From Candidatus Fluviicola riflensis (GTDB lineage: Bacteria; Bacteroidota; Bacteroidia; Flavobacteriales_D; Crocinitomicaceae), in the NCBI GenBank assembly GCA_002243285.1, contig CP022585.1, positions 1,662,641 to 1,726,640 of the forward strand: a stretch of DNA of 64,000 nt, given 5' to 3'. Shown piece after piece: positions 17,457-25,240 of the stretch (position 1 is the stretch's first letter; each line of letters opens with the position of its first letter). The notes beneath the pieces were generated by a model. It was not told where the DNA came from, ran no database searches, and saw nothing but the letters and a program-made list of their open reading frames with translations. A program made the position numbers and the translations under genes.

Positions 17457-18218
17457 ATGAAACACATTGTCGTTTGGTTTATTATTCCTTGTTTATGGGC
17501 ACTTCAAGCCTGCAAAAACAGTTTGCCGGAAAACCCTGAACCAGCTCTGTCAACCGAAAATGTCGTTGATACGATCTCCGAAAAATCACCTGAAATTCCT
17601 GACTTTTTGGTCAATGGAAAAGACACGTTGATGCGAGTTGATTCGTATAACAAAAATGTATTCTGGGATCTCAAGTACGCGTCGACCGACAATTTCATGC
17701 ATCGTGTTCTCTACGATACGCTCAAAACGGTTTACCTACAGCGAGATGTCGCGCAACGACTTGCCAGGTGCCAGGAATTGCTGACTTCCATCGATTCGAA
17801 CCTGCATTTATTGGTGTACGACGGTGTTCGTCCATTGGCGGTTCAATGGGAAATGTGGCGCGCGCTGGATACGATACCAGTGGCGCAACGAGGGAAATTT
17901 GTGAGTAATCCGCGCAACGGAAGCGTACACAATTATGGCGCGGCGGTCGATTTGACGATTTGTGATGCCAATAAAAATCCGCTTGACATGGGAGCCGGCT
18001 ACGACGATAGCCGTAAAATTGCCTATCCGAGCCTGGAAGCGCAGTTTTTGGCTTCCGGAGAATTGACAAAACAACAAGTGGCCAATCGTCAGCTTTTGCG
18101 AAAAGTCATGCGCTCGCAGCGATTTAGCAATATTCCAAGCGAATGGTGGCATTTTAATGCTTTTGCGCGCGTGGTGGTGAAGGCGAGGTATGGAGTGGTG
18201 GAGTTTGAGTTGTACTAA
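17457..18218 (+). CDS. D-alanyl-D-alanine dipeptidase, VanX/DdpX type, lipoprotein
   Basis: This is a 253-residue M15D peptidase that hydrolyses D-Ala-D-Ala. The zinc site is seen in SVHNYGAAVDLTICD (His about 161, Asp about 168) and SEWWHFNAF (Glu and His near 225-228). The arginine-containing YDGVRPL segment also fits. The N-terminus is a lipoprotein signal with lipobox LQAC (Cys 19), so the enzyme is anchored in the envelope. There it probably takes part in cell-wall turnover rather than glycopeptide resistance; no vanH or vanA-like gene is present. Confidence 0.9.
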   Translation: MKHIVVWFIIPCLWALQACKNSLPENPEPALSTENVVDTISEKSPEIPDFLVNGKDTLMRVDSYNKNVFWDLKYASTDNFMHRVLYDTLKTVYLQRDVAQRLARCQELLTSIDSNLHLLVYDGVRPLAVQWEMWRALDTIPVAQRGKFVSNPRNGSVHNYGAAVDLTICDANKNPLDMGAGYDDSRKIAYPSLEAQFLASGELTKQQVANRQLLRKVMRSQRFSNIPSEWWHFNAFARVVVKARYGVVEFELY

Positions 18219-18289
18219 GTTCAGAATAGTGGTAATGTAGAAAAGATTTAATTCTTAGTTCAATCACAACTCCTATTAAAATAGTAGTA

Positions 18290-18320
18290 TATTTATCCGG
18301 ACAAAACAATGTTCGAACAT
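18290..18320 (+). promoter_or_regulatory. regulatory region of the Rrf2 gene
   Basis: TATTTATCCG (18290-18299) recurs exactly at 18798-18807 before the sulfate operon leader. A perfect 12-bp palindrome ATGTTCGAACAT (18309-18320) overlaps the start codon of the regulator. Either could be an operator for autoregulation. Confidence 0.4.
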
Positions 18321-18774
18321 GATCCCGAAACGCTCCAAATACGCCATCAAGGCACTCACAGCTTTAGCAAAAGTCTACCGCGACAAACAGCATATATCCA
18401 TTGCAACTATTGCTGAGCAGGAAAATATTCCGCGTAAATTCCTCGAAGCAATTTTGCTGCAACTGCGCAATGAAGGCATGGTGAACAGTAAAATGGGAGC
18501 AAACGGCGGTTATTTCCTGGTGAAACATCCTGATGAAATTATGCTGAGCGCGATTATTCGTTCAACCGGCGGACCCATCGCATTAATCCCTTGTGTGAGC
18601 CTGAATTTCTACGAAGAATGCGTTGAATGTCCACACGAAGATCTTTGTGGTTTGCACGAAGTAATGCTCGAAGTACGTGAAGCAAGCATCCATATTTTAT
18701 CAAAAACGAGCCTCGCCGATTTAATTTTACGTGAAAAAAAACTCTTCCGAAAATCGGAAAATAGCCGTAAATAA
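18319..18774 (+). CDS. Rrf2 family transcription regulator
   Basis: This is a 151-residue Rrf2 protein with an N-terminal winged helix (SKYAIKALTALAKVYRDKQHISIATIAEQENIPRKFLEAILLQL divided over 6-49) and the family wing GMVNSKMGANGGYFL. Three Cys lie close together (about 101, 104 and 110, in EECVECPHEDLCGL), the place of the iron-sulfur ligands in IscR and NsrR, so redox or cluster sensing is possible. It precedes the cysteine leader and the sulfate operon on the same strand and probably regulates them, like CymR in Firmicutes. Confidence 0.9.
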   Translation: MIPKRSKYAIKALTALAKVYRDKQHISIATIAEQENIPRKFLEAILLQLRNEGMVNSKMGANGGYFLVKHPDEIMLSAIIRSTGGPIALIPCVSLNFYEECVECPHEDLCGLHEVMLEVREASIHILSKTSLADLILREKKLFRKSENSRK

Positions 18775-18794
18775 AACGATTCTTTGGTTTTAAT

Positions 18795-18870
18795 TCCTAT
18801 TTATCCGATAGGAGAACAAGAAAATAACTTGCAATTCTCTTGCGCAACCCGTTTTGCGACCTTTACTTTG
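18795..18870 (+). promoter_or_regulatory. promoter and candidate operator of the sulfate assimilation operon
   Basis: TTG (18840-18842), 20 bases, then TTACTTTG (18863-18870) gives a Bacteroidota promoter with one mismatch; transcription would start near 18877. Upstream, TCCTAT (18795-18800) and ATAGGA (18808-18813) form an inverted repeat around the TATTTATCCG motif shared with the Rrf2 gene, a probable Rrf2 site. Confidence 0.5.
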
Positions 18871-18895
18871 CACCATCAATAACGATAGAGAAATC

Positions 18896-18964
18896 ATGAA
18901 CAAAAAATTCTTTCACAAAGCCATGTGCTGCTGTATGCGCGGAATGGGGCTGCGGATGGAATAA
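18896..18964 (+). CDS. cysteine-rich leader peptide (22 aa)
   Basis: A short frame encodes 22 residues: a Lys/Phe-rich start, then AMCCCMRGMGLRME. Three consecutive Cys codons (TGC TGC TGT, 18926-18934) are followed by a stop at 18962-18964 and then a strong terminator. The sequence and position, between promoter and first structural gene of a sulfate/cysteine operon, are those of an attenuation leader peptide. I infer that ribosomes stalled on the Cys codons during cysteine shortage leave bases 18951-18956 free to pair with 18997-19002 and break the terminator. The peptide itself probably has no function. Confidence 0.7.
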   Translation: MNKKFFHKAMCCCMRGMGLRME

Positions 18965-19022
18965 TTACATACATTAAGTATTGAGTTTAACCCTTCTCCG
19001 CACTAGTAGAGAAGGGTTTTTT
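18951..19022 (+). terminator. attenuator: intrinsic terminator with alternative pairing
   Basis: CCCTTCTC (18991-18998) pairs with GAGAAGGG (19009-19016), a perfect 8-bp stem followed by six T, so it is an intrinsic terminator 27 bases after the leader stop. TGCGGA (18951-18956), inside the end of the leader frame, is the exact complement of TCCGCA (18997-19002), which spans the base of the left arm and the loop. The two pairings are mutually exclusive, as in amino-acid attenuators. Confidence 0.7.
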
Positions 19023-19083
19023 AGTGCACAAAAATGAGGTTGGAAACGCTTGAAGCGATCCGGCCGGTTTAAAAAGAAAAACG

Positions 19084-19962
19084 ATGAAAAAAATATATAT
19101 CAACGAAAATGGTCCCGAAGTATCAGCCGCAATCTACGGATTCTGGAGATGGGACAGCACCGATTTTAACCACCCGACACATTTCAGGGATGTGGTGACG
19201 TTTACCCGCGAACTGGGAATCACGACCTACGATCTGAGTCCGTCGTTTGCCAACGGTGAAGTGGAAACGCAGTTCGGGAAATTACTGGCCGACGGGACTT
19301 TGAAACGCGATGAACTGGTGTTATCTACCAAAGTGGGAACCAAGCTTTCGCCCGAAAATTACGGTAATGGCTCCTACAACGATTTAAGCGCCAAAAATCT
19401 GACACAAAGTTTGGAAGATTCGCTGAAACGTCTGCAAACCGATGTGATCGACTTGTACATTTTAGAGAATCACGATCACTTGTCAAATTTCGAGCAAACA
19501 GCCTCAACCTTATTGAAGTTGCAGCGTTCCGGAAAGATCAAACACATTGGTGTTTCCAATTTTAATGTGTCGCAGCAACGCTTGCTTTCCGGTTATTTAT
19601 CGCAGCCGATCATTACCAATCACATTGAGTTGAATTTGCTGGAAACAAGTGCGTTGCAGGACGGCCGTTTGGATTTTATCAAGGAACAGCACAGTCGTCC
19701 GGTTGCGTTTTCGCCTTTGGCAGACGGAAGAATTCTTCTCGGTGAAGATCCGAAATCTGTAAAACTGCGACATGCGCTCACTGTTGTAGGTAAAAAACAC
19801 GAAGCCAATGTGGAACAAACGGCGGTAGCATGGCTCAACAAACTAGGAGCTTTGCCCATCATTGGAAGCAAGGAAAAACGTCGCATTCAGAATGCCGCTA
19901 CAGCCAACACCATTCAGTTGACACACGAAGAGTGGTATTACCTCTACAACGCAACAAACTGA
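19084..19962 (+). CDS. aldo/keto reductase, YdhF-like, catalytic Tyr replaced
   Basis: This is a 292-residue aldo/keto reductase TIM barrel and the first structural gene of the sulfate operon. Family motifs include VIDLYILENHDH (catalytic His), KIKHIGVSNF, AFSPLADG and PIIGSKEKRRI, and Lys is kept in LSTKVGTKL. In the segment that normally reads D-x-A-D-x-Y-G the sequence is DLSPSFA, so Asp is kept but the proton-donating Tyr aligns with Phe. The enzyme may be altered or inactive as a reductase. Its part in sulfur metabolism is unknown. The sulfite reductase gene begins 5 bases downstream. Confidence 0.88.
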   Translation: MKKIYINENGPEVSAAIYGFWRWDSTDFNHPTHFRDVVTFTRELGITTYDLSPSFANGEVETQFGKLLADGTLKRDELVLSTKVGTKLSPENYGNGSYNDLSAKNLTQSLEDSLKRLQTDVIDLYILENHDHLSNFEQTASTLLKLQRSGKIKHIGVSNFNVSQQRLLSGYLSQPIITNHIELNLLETSALQDGRLDFIKEQHSRPVAFSPLADGRILLGEDPKSVKLRHALTVVGKKHEANVEQTAVAWLNKLGALPIIGSKEKRRIQNAATANTIQLTHEEWYYLYNATN

Positions 19963-19967
19963 TTATC

Positions 19968-22067
19968 ATGCAAAGTTATCGAACGGAATTGGAGCAGGAA
20001 ATTTCTCTGAAAGAAGCGATTGTGGAAAAGGATATTTTGGAATTGGGCCGCAAGATCGAACAATTCAAAGATGGTTCCCTGCACGAAGATAAATTCAGGG
20101 CATTACGCTTGGCACGAGGTGTTTACGGTCAGCGCCAGCAAGGTGTACAGATGATCCGGATCAAATTGCCTTTTGGAAAAGTAACAGCGAATCAGTTGCG
20201 TAGAATTGCAGCTGTAAGCGATGAATACAGCACCGGACATTTACACATTACCACACGCCAGGATATTCAGATTCACTACGTGAGCTTGGACAGAACGCCA
20301 CAGTTGTGGGCCGATCTGGAAAAAGACAATGTGACTTTGCGCGAAGCTTGCGGAAATACGGTTCGCAACGTGACCGCCAGTCCGATTGCAGGAATTGATC
20401 CCAACGAACCATTCGACGTCGCGCCTTATGCTGATTGGGTTTTTCGTTACTTTTTGCGCAAACCGTTTGGACAGGAACTCGGGCGTAAAATCAAAATCGC
20501 GTTCAGTTCCAATACCAATGATGATGCGTATGCGTTCATCCACGATTTCGGTTTTATCCCGCTGGTTCAAAACGGATTGAAAGGATTCAAAGTATTGGTT
20601 GGCGGCGGTTTGGGAGCGCAACCCGTTTTAGCGAAAACAGCGTACGAGTTTTTGCCTGCGGTGGAAATTATCCCGTTTATCGAAGCAAGTATCAGAGTGT
20701 TTGATCGTCATGGCGAACGCAATAACCGTAACAAAGCGCGCTTAAAATACCTCATCGCGAAAATCGGTTGGGAAGCTTTTCAAGCGTTGGTCGAAGAAGA
20801 ACGGAAAGCGGTTCAGTTTACCGAAGCCGATGTGCAATTATTCGAACAGCAACCAGAAGTTTCACCTTACAATCCGGCGACGACATTGGTCGAAGTGATT
20901 GAAAACTCAACAGATCCTGAATTTACAGAATGGTTAAAAACAAATGTCTTCGAGCAAAAACAAAGCGGCTATGTTGCAGCTATTCTGAAGATTCAGTTAG
21001 GCAATTTCACTACCGATCAGGCACGAAGATTGGCCGATTTAATGGATTATTACGCAGCAGATGATGCGCGATTTACCATCGATCAGAGTGTATTATTGAA
21101 ATTCCTTTTGCCCGAACAATTGAACGAATTGTACACCAAACTGAAAGAAATTAATCTTGCAGATTCGGGATACAATGGTTTGAGTGATGTCACAGCTTGT
21201 CCGGGAACGGACACCTGCAACCTTGGAATTTCCAACAGCACGGAAGTTGCGCGGGTGATCGAAAGTGTAATTCGCGATGAATTTCCGGAATTGATTTACA
21301 ATACCGACATCAAAATCAAGATCAGCGGTTGTATGAATTCCTGCGGACAGCATGGTTTGGCGCATATCGGTTTTCACGGAAGTTCGATGAAAGTTGACGG
21401 AGCCACGGTTCCGGCGTTGCAAGTATTACTCGGTGGCGGAAACAATGGTTTCGGTTTTGGGCGAATTGCCGAAAAAGTAATCAAATTACCAAGCAAGCGC
21501 GTGTTGGATAGCATCCGTTTCCTGATCAATGATTACCTGGAAGTGCGCTCGGAAGACGAATTGTTCAACGAATACTATGATCGTCAGGGGAATAAATATT
21601 TCTACGATTTGCTGAAACCACTGGCCGATACGACGCAACTAAACCCATTGGATTATGTCGATTGGGGACAGGAAGAGCAATTCAAAACTGCCATTGGCGT
21701 GGGGGAATGTGCCGGTGTGGTGATTGACTTGGTCGCGACATTGATTTTCGATGCCGAAGAAAAAATTGATACGGCTCAGGAAGCCTTCAGCGAAGCACGA
21801 TATGCCGATTCTGTGTACCATGCTTATGCGGCAGGAATTCATACGGCCAAGGCGCTGTTGCTTGGGAATAACATCCGGTGTAATACGCATCAGGGAATCA
21901 TCAGTGATTTTGATCAGCATTTGATGCCCGATTACCGGTTTGAGGGCTACAACAGTTTCGAAGAAATGATTTTACAGATTCGAATGCGCGAGGCCAGTGA
22001 AGCTTTTACGAAAAGTTATCTGGCAGAAATTGAATCGTTTGTGAAACAGGCGAAATCGAAACGGTAG
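19968..22067 (+). CDS. sulfite reductase hemoprotein with C-terminal HEPN-like domain
   Basis: This is a 699-residue siroheme enzyme reducing sulfite to sulfide (a nitrite role is less likely here). Two nitrite/sulfite reductase half-domains are seen. The siroheme-4Fe4S ligands lie in TACPGTDTCNLG (about 408-419) and SGCMNSCGQHG (about 455-465). The first half has a ferredoxin-like domain with GHLHITTRQDIQIHYV. After about residue 560 a helical extension (CAGVVIDLVATLIFDAEEK, YADSVYHAYAAGIHTAKALL) resembles HEPN domains, an addition found in Bacteroidota enzymes. ATG 19968 is chosen because it lies just after the preceding stop and precedes the conserved N-terminus. The electron donor may be ferredoxin via the flavoprotein at 27510. 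Confidence 0.92.
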   Translation: MQSYRTELEQEISLKEAIVEKDILELGRKIEQFKDGSLHEDKFRALRLARGVYGQRQQGVQMIRIKLPFGKVTANQLRRIAAVSDEYSTGHLHITTRQDIQIHYVSLDRTPQLWADLEKDNVTLREACGNTVRNVTASPIAGIDPNEPFDVAPYADWVFRYFLRKPFGQELGRKIKIAFSSNTNDDAYAFIHDFGFIPLVQNGLKGFKVLVGGGLGAQPVLAKTAYEFLPAVEIIPFIEASIRVFDRHGERNNRNKARLKYLIAKIGWEAFQALVEEERKAVQFTEADVQLFEQQPEVSPYNPATTLVEVIENSTDPEFTEWLKTNVFEQKQSGYVAAILKIQLGNFTTDQARRLADLMDYYAADDARFTIDQSVLLKFLLPEQLNELYTKLKEINLADSGYNGLSDVTACPGTDTCNLGISNSTEVARVIESVIRDEFPELIYNTDIKIKISGCMNSCGQHGLAHIGFHGSSMKVDGATVPALQVLLGGGNNGFGFGRIAEKVIKLPSKRVLDSIRFLINDYLEVRSEDELFNEYYDRQGNKYFYDLLKPLADTTQLNPLDYVDWGQEEQFKTAIGVGECAGVVIDLVATLIFDAEEKIDTAQEAFSEARYADSVYHAYAAGIHTAKALLLGNNIRCNTHQGIISDFDQHLMPDYRFEGYNSFEEMILQIRMREASEAFTKSYLAEIESFVKQAKSKR

Positions 22068-22087
22068 CATCGCGATTTATCGCGATG
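22068..22087 (+). promoter_or_regulatory. perfect hairpin between sulfite reductase and cobA
   Basis: CATCGCGA-TTTA-TCGCGATG is an 8-bp GC-rich stem directly after the stop codon. No T-run follows, so it more likely protects or processes the message than ends transcription. Confidence 0.5.
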
Positions 22088-22123
22088 TCGTTTCGAAAAT
22101 AAAAACCAATCAAAACATTCAAA

Positions 22124-22885
22124 ATGAACAAACAACCCAACATAATATTAGTAGGTGCAGGTCCCGGAGATCCGGATTTGCTTACGATTAAAGGCCAGAA
22201 AGCCCTTCAGCAAGCCGATGTGATTCTCTACGATGCATTGGTCAACGAAATCATCCTTGATCTGGCGCCAACCGCGAAAAAGATTTTCGTAGGAAAACGA
22301 CGAGGTATAAAAGCTTATTCTCAAGATGAAATCAACCGGTTGATGGTGCAGGAGGCCATTGAAAACGGAAACGTTGTTCGTTTGAAAGGTGGTGATTCGT
22401 TTGTATTCGGGCGTGGTTACGAAGAACTCGAATTTGCCCATTTATTCGGGATTCCGGTGCAGGTGGTCCCCGGAATTTCAAGTTCCATTTCCGTACCTGC
22501 GCTGGCGGGAATTCCGGTGACGCATCGTGGTTCGAGCAACGGTTTTTATGTCCTCACGGCTGTACTTTCCGACGGAAGTTTAAATCCGGAAATCAAACAA
22601 GCGACTCAAACCAACGCAACAATCGTGATCCTGATGGGTCTCAACAAATTGGCCGAAATTGCTGCTGTTTTCAGCGAAGCCGGAAAGAAAACCGAAGCCA
22701 CCGCTGTCATCAGTAATGGCTCGCTTTCCAATCAGCGAACGGTTTTTGGCAACATCGGTAACATCGTTTCCCGCACCAAATCCGAACGGATTCCGGCTCC
22801 GGCAGTGATTGTAATTGGTGAAGTGGTGAAACAAGCCGGATTGCTAAAGTCGTTCAATAGCCACCAATTCGTTTTTCAGAATTAA
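22124..22885 (+). CDS. cobA: uroporphyrinogen-III C-methyltransferase
   Basis: This is a 253-residue SAM-dependent SUMT that methylates uroporphyrinogen III twice to give precorrin-2, the first step to siroheme. Family motifs are LVGAGPGDPDLLTIKG at the N-terminus, VRLKGGDSFVFGRGYEEL, VVPGISSSISVPALAGIPVTHRG and the C-terminal PAPAVIVIGEVV. It supplies precorrin-2 to the Met8-like domain of the next gene, and the product siroheme is the cofactor of the sulfite reductase upstream. Confidence 0.95.
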   Translation: MNKQPNIILVGAGPGDPDLLTIKGQKALQQADVILYDALVNEIILDLAPTAKKIFVGKRRGIKAYSQDEINRLMVQEAIENGNVVRLKGGDSFVFGRGYEELEFAHLFGIPVQVVPGISSSISVPALAGIPVTHRGSSNGFYVLTAVLSDGSLNPEIKQATQTNATIVILMGLNKLAEIAAVFSEAGKKTEATAVISNGSLSNQRTVFGNIGNIVSRTKSERIPAPAVIVIGEVVKQAGLLKSFNSHQFVFQN

Positions 22886-22886
22886 C

Positions 22887-23054
22887 ATGAAGTGGTTATC
22901 AATCATAGTAATCGTTCTAGTTGAGCAATTTTCATTTGCGCAGGAAGCTTCTGTTTTACAAACTTCAAATCAAAACCAAACTTCAGTTGATGGAAACCAG
23001 CACACTACCGGACTCCAATTCAATATTAAAACCGGCACAAATGAGAGCGACTAG
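22887..23054 (+). CDS. small secreted peptide, unknown (55 aa)
   Basis: A 55-residue frame starts one base after the cobA stop and overlaps the start of the next gene by 14 bases (ATG 23041 lies inside it). The N-terminus looks like a signal peptide, KWLSIIVIVLVEQFSFAQ, with a cleavage-like A-Q site, followed by a polar Gln/Asn/Thr-rich tail. I do not recognise it. The tight spacing supports translation, but the length makes the call uncertain. Confidence 0.45.
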   Translation: MKWLSIIVIVLVEQFSFAQEASVLQTSNQNQTSVDGNQHTTGLQFNIKTGTNESD

Positions 23055-24516
23055 CAACGAGCTTTTTCCGGTGTTTTTAAAAGCCAACGATCTTTCGGTT
23101 TTGCTGATCGGTGGAAGTACAATTGCGCTGGAAAAATTACAGGCTGTTTTGGGCAATTCTCCTTCTGCGCAGGTGACAGTTGTTGCCGATTGGTTTTCGG
23201 ACGAGTTTATTGCTTTTACGGAGGATAAATCAACTGTCGAGCTCATCGAAGATCGTTTCAGCGAAATATACCTGGGAGGTCAGCAATTGGTGATTTCTGC
23301 AGTGAACAGTGAAACCATTTCAGCAGAAATCCGCGAAAAAGCAAACGAGCGTGGAATTCTATACAACGCCGCCGATAAACCGGAATTGTGTGATTTTTAC
23401 TTGGGATCGGTTGTCACAAAAGGAAACCTCAAAATCGGCATTTCGACCAACGGAAAATCTCCGACAATTGCTAAACGATTAAAGGAAGTGCTACAGGTAG
23501 ATTTACCGAACGAATTGGATGAATCACTGGATAATTTAAGTCGTTTGCGTTTGCATCTGAAAGGTGATTTTAAAGAAAAGGTCCAAAAACTCAACAAAGT
23601 AACGGCAGTTTTAACCCGGAAAAAAGAACAACCGTGGTACTTGTTTTCGTTCCGGAAATTCTTTGGTTATGTGGCTGGAGTTGTAGCGATGTTGCTGGCC
23701 GGACACCTGTTGTTTACATTGATTCCATTGTCGACAATCTGGTCTTCTGCTACTGAAATGGTCAATTCATTGGAAGTAGATTTTCTGTACTACATGCTCG
23801 GAGGATTCATTGCGCAAATGATCGATGGTGCGCTTGGAATGGCTTATGGTGTAAGCGCTACAACGTTTTTGCTTTCGTTTGGGATTAGTCCGGCTGTGGT
23901 GAGCATGAGCGTACACACATCCGAAATTTTTACCAGCGGTGTTTCGGGTTTTTTGCATTTGCGTTTTGGAAATGTCAATAACAAACTGTTTCGCACCATC
24001 CTGATTCCGGGAGTAATAGGTGCCATTTTAGGAGCGTATGTTCTCACGGAATTTGAAAATTACAACGATTATATCAAACCGATTGTGAGCATTTACACCT
24101 TGATTTTAGGAATCATCATCATTCATAAAGTTGTTCGCAAACGTGTCAATCGCAAGAAAGTAAAACATGTGGGATGGCTGGCAAGTGCAGGCGGTTTCCT
24201 GGATGCGATTGGCGGTGGCGGCTGGGGACCGGTTGTTTCTTCTACACTCATTGCACGGGGAAAAAATCCACGAACCATTATCGGGTCGGTGAACCTGGCG
24301 GAATTTTTTGTTTCGCTCGCCAGTTCATTTACCTTTTTCACCTTGATCGGGGCGGCACACTGGCAGATTTTTACAGGACTAATTTTAGGCGGAGTGTGTG
24401 CTGCTCCGATTGCTGCTTATTTATCGCGAAAACTCAACGTGAAAGCCATGATGCTCTTGGTGGGTATTGTGGTGATCATTGTGAGTTTGCGCATGCTTAT
24501 CATCACTTTTATTTGA
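23041..24516 (+). CDS. Met8-like precorrin-2 dehydrogenase fused to TauE/SafE transporter
   Basis: This is a 491-residue fusion protein. The N-terminal part (about 1-185) is a siroheme synthase N-domain: LFPVFLKANDLSVLLIGGSTIALEKL, an NAD-binding start. It also has ILYNAADKPELCDFYLGSVVTKGNLKIGISTNGKSPTIAKRLKE, split over the end of the domain. It would oxidise precorrin-2 and perhaps insert iron. The C-terminal part (about 200-491) is a TauE/SafE membrane transporter with seven or eight helices (QMIDGALGMAYGVS, GGGGWGPVVSSTL) that probably moves sulfite or a related anion. I chose ATG 23041 because homologues begin just before the LFPVFLK segment; ATG 22990 is also in frame. Confidence 0.88.
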   Translation: MRATSNELFPVFLKANDLSVLLIGGSTIALEKLQAVLGNSPSAQVTVVADWFSDEFIAFTEDKSTVELIEDRFSEIYLGGQQLVISAVNSETISAEIREKANERGILYNAADKPELCDFYLGSVVTKGNLKIGISTNGKSPTIAKRLKEVLQVDLPNELDESLDNLSRLRLHLKGDFKEKVQKLNKVTAVLTRKKEQPWYLFSFRKFFGYVAGVVAMLLAGHLLFTLIPLSTIWSSATEMVNSLEVDFLYYMLGGFIAQMIDGALGMAYGVSATTFLLSFGISPAVVSMSVHTSEIFTSGVSGFLHLRFGNVNNKLFRTILIPGVIGAILGAYVLTEFENYNDYIKPIVSIYTLILGIIIIHKVVRKRVNRKKVKHVGWLASAGGFLDAIGGGGWGPVVSSTLIARGKNPRTIIGSVNLAEFFVSLASSFTFFTLIGAAHWQIFTGLILGGVCAAPIAAYLSRKLNVKAMMLLVGIVVIIVSLRMLIITFI

Positions 24517-24521
24517 AACGA

Positions 24522-25214
24522 ATGACGAAACACGAACAAATCAGGCAAGTTGCCGATCAGTCACTGGAAGAATTACTGGGGAATATTGCCCTGGTTTTCG
24601 GTGATCGTGCGGCTTTTTCGACCAGTCTCAGTTGGGAAGACCAGGTGATTACAGATGTCATTTTCCGGCTGGATCTTCCCATTCGGGTATTCACTTTAGA
24701 CACCAGTAGGTTGTTTTCCGAGACGTATAGCGTGTTAAACAGTACGTTGGAACGCTACAAAAAACGCATCGAAGTTTATTCGCCGCAAACGGAAGCCGTG
24801 CAGCAACTGATGACCGAAAAAGGTCCGGTCAGTTTCTACGAATCGCTTGAAAACCGTAAGGAATGCTGCTTTATCCGAAAAGTGGAACCATTGAATCGCG
24901 CGTTGCAAAATGTGGAATGCTGGATTACTGGTTTACGCGCCGAACACTCTGAAAACCGTCAGGATTTACCTGTTGTGGACTGGGATGAGCAACGGGGAAT
25001 AACAAAGGTGAACCCACTATCGGCCTGGAGTCTGGATCAAGTTAAAGAGCGCATTCGAACCAACAATATTCCCTACAACACGCTGCATGATCGCGGGTTT
25101 GTGAGCATTGGTTGTCAGCCGTGTACGCGGGCCATTCGCGAAGGAGATAATTTCCGCGCCGGCCGCTGGTGGTGGGAAGACAATTCGAAGAAAGAGTGCG
25201 GGTTGCATGTGTAG
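24522..25214 (+). CDS. cysH: adenylyl-sulfate (APS/PAPS) reductase
   Basis: This is a 230-residue reductase that forms sulfite from activated sulfate. The PP-loop-like start is AFSTSLSWEDQVITD. The Cys pairs RKECCFIRKVEPL and SIGCQPCTRAI are the ligands of a 4Fe-4S cluster, and the catalytic Cys lies in KKECGLHV at the C-terminus. The iron-sulfur ligands point to use of APS directly, which fits the absence of an APS kinase gene. ATG 24522 begins 5 bases after the fusion gene. Confidence 0.93.
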   Translation: MTKHEQIRQVADQSLEELLGNIALVFGDRAAFSTSLSWEDQVITDVIFRLDLPIRVFTLDTSRLFSETYSVLNSTLERYKKRIEVYSPQTEAVQQLMTEKGPVSFYESLENRKECCFIRKVEPLNRALQNVECWITGLRAEHSENRQDLPVVDWDEQRGITKVNPLSAWSLDQVKERIRTNNIPYNTLHDRGFVSIGCQPCTRAIREGDNFRAGRWWWEDNSKKECGLHV

Positions 25215-25240
25215 GAACATACAGAAAACAAAACAAAAAA

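Noticed and set aside
17457-18218. Vancomycin-resistance vanX
   Set aside because: No vanH, vanA or regulator genes are near; a lone lipoprotein dipeptidase is common in cell-wall turnover.
19830-19967. Longer sulfite reductase frame starting inside the aldo/keto reductase gene
   Set aside because: The upstream 46 codons are a shadow of the reductase gene; ATG 19968 directly after its stop starts the conserved protein.
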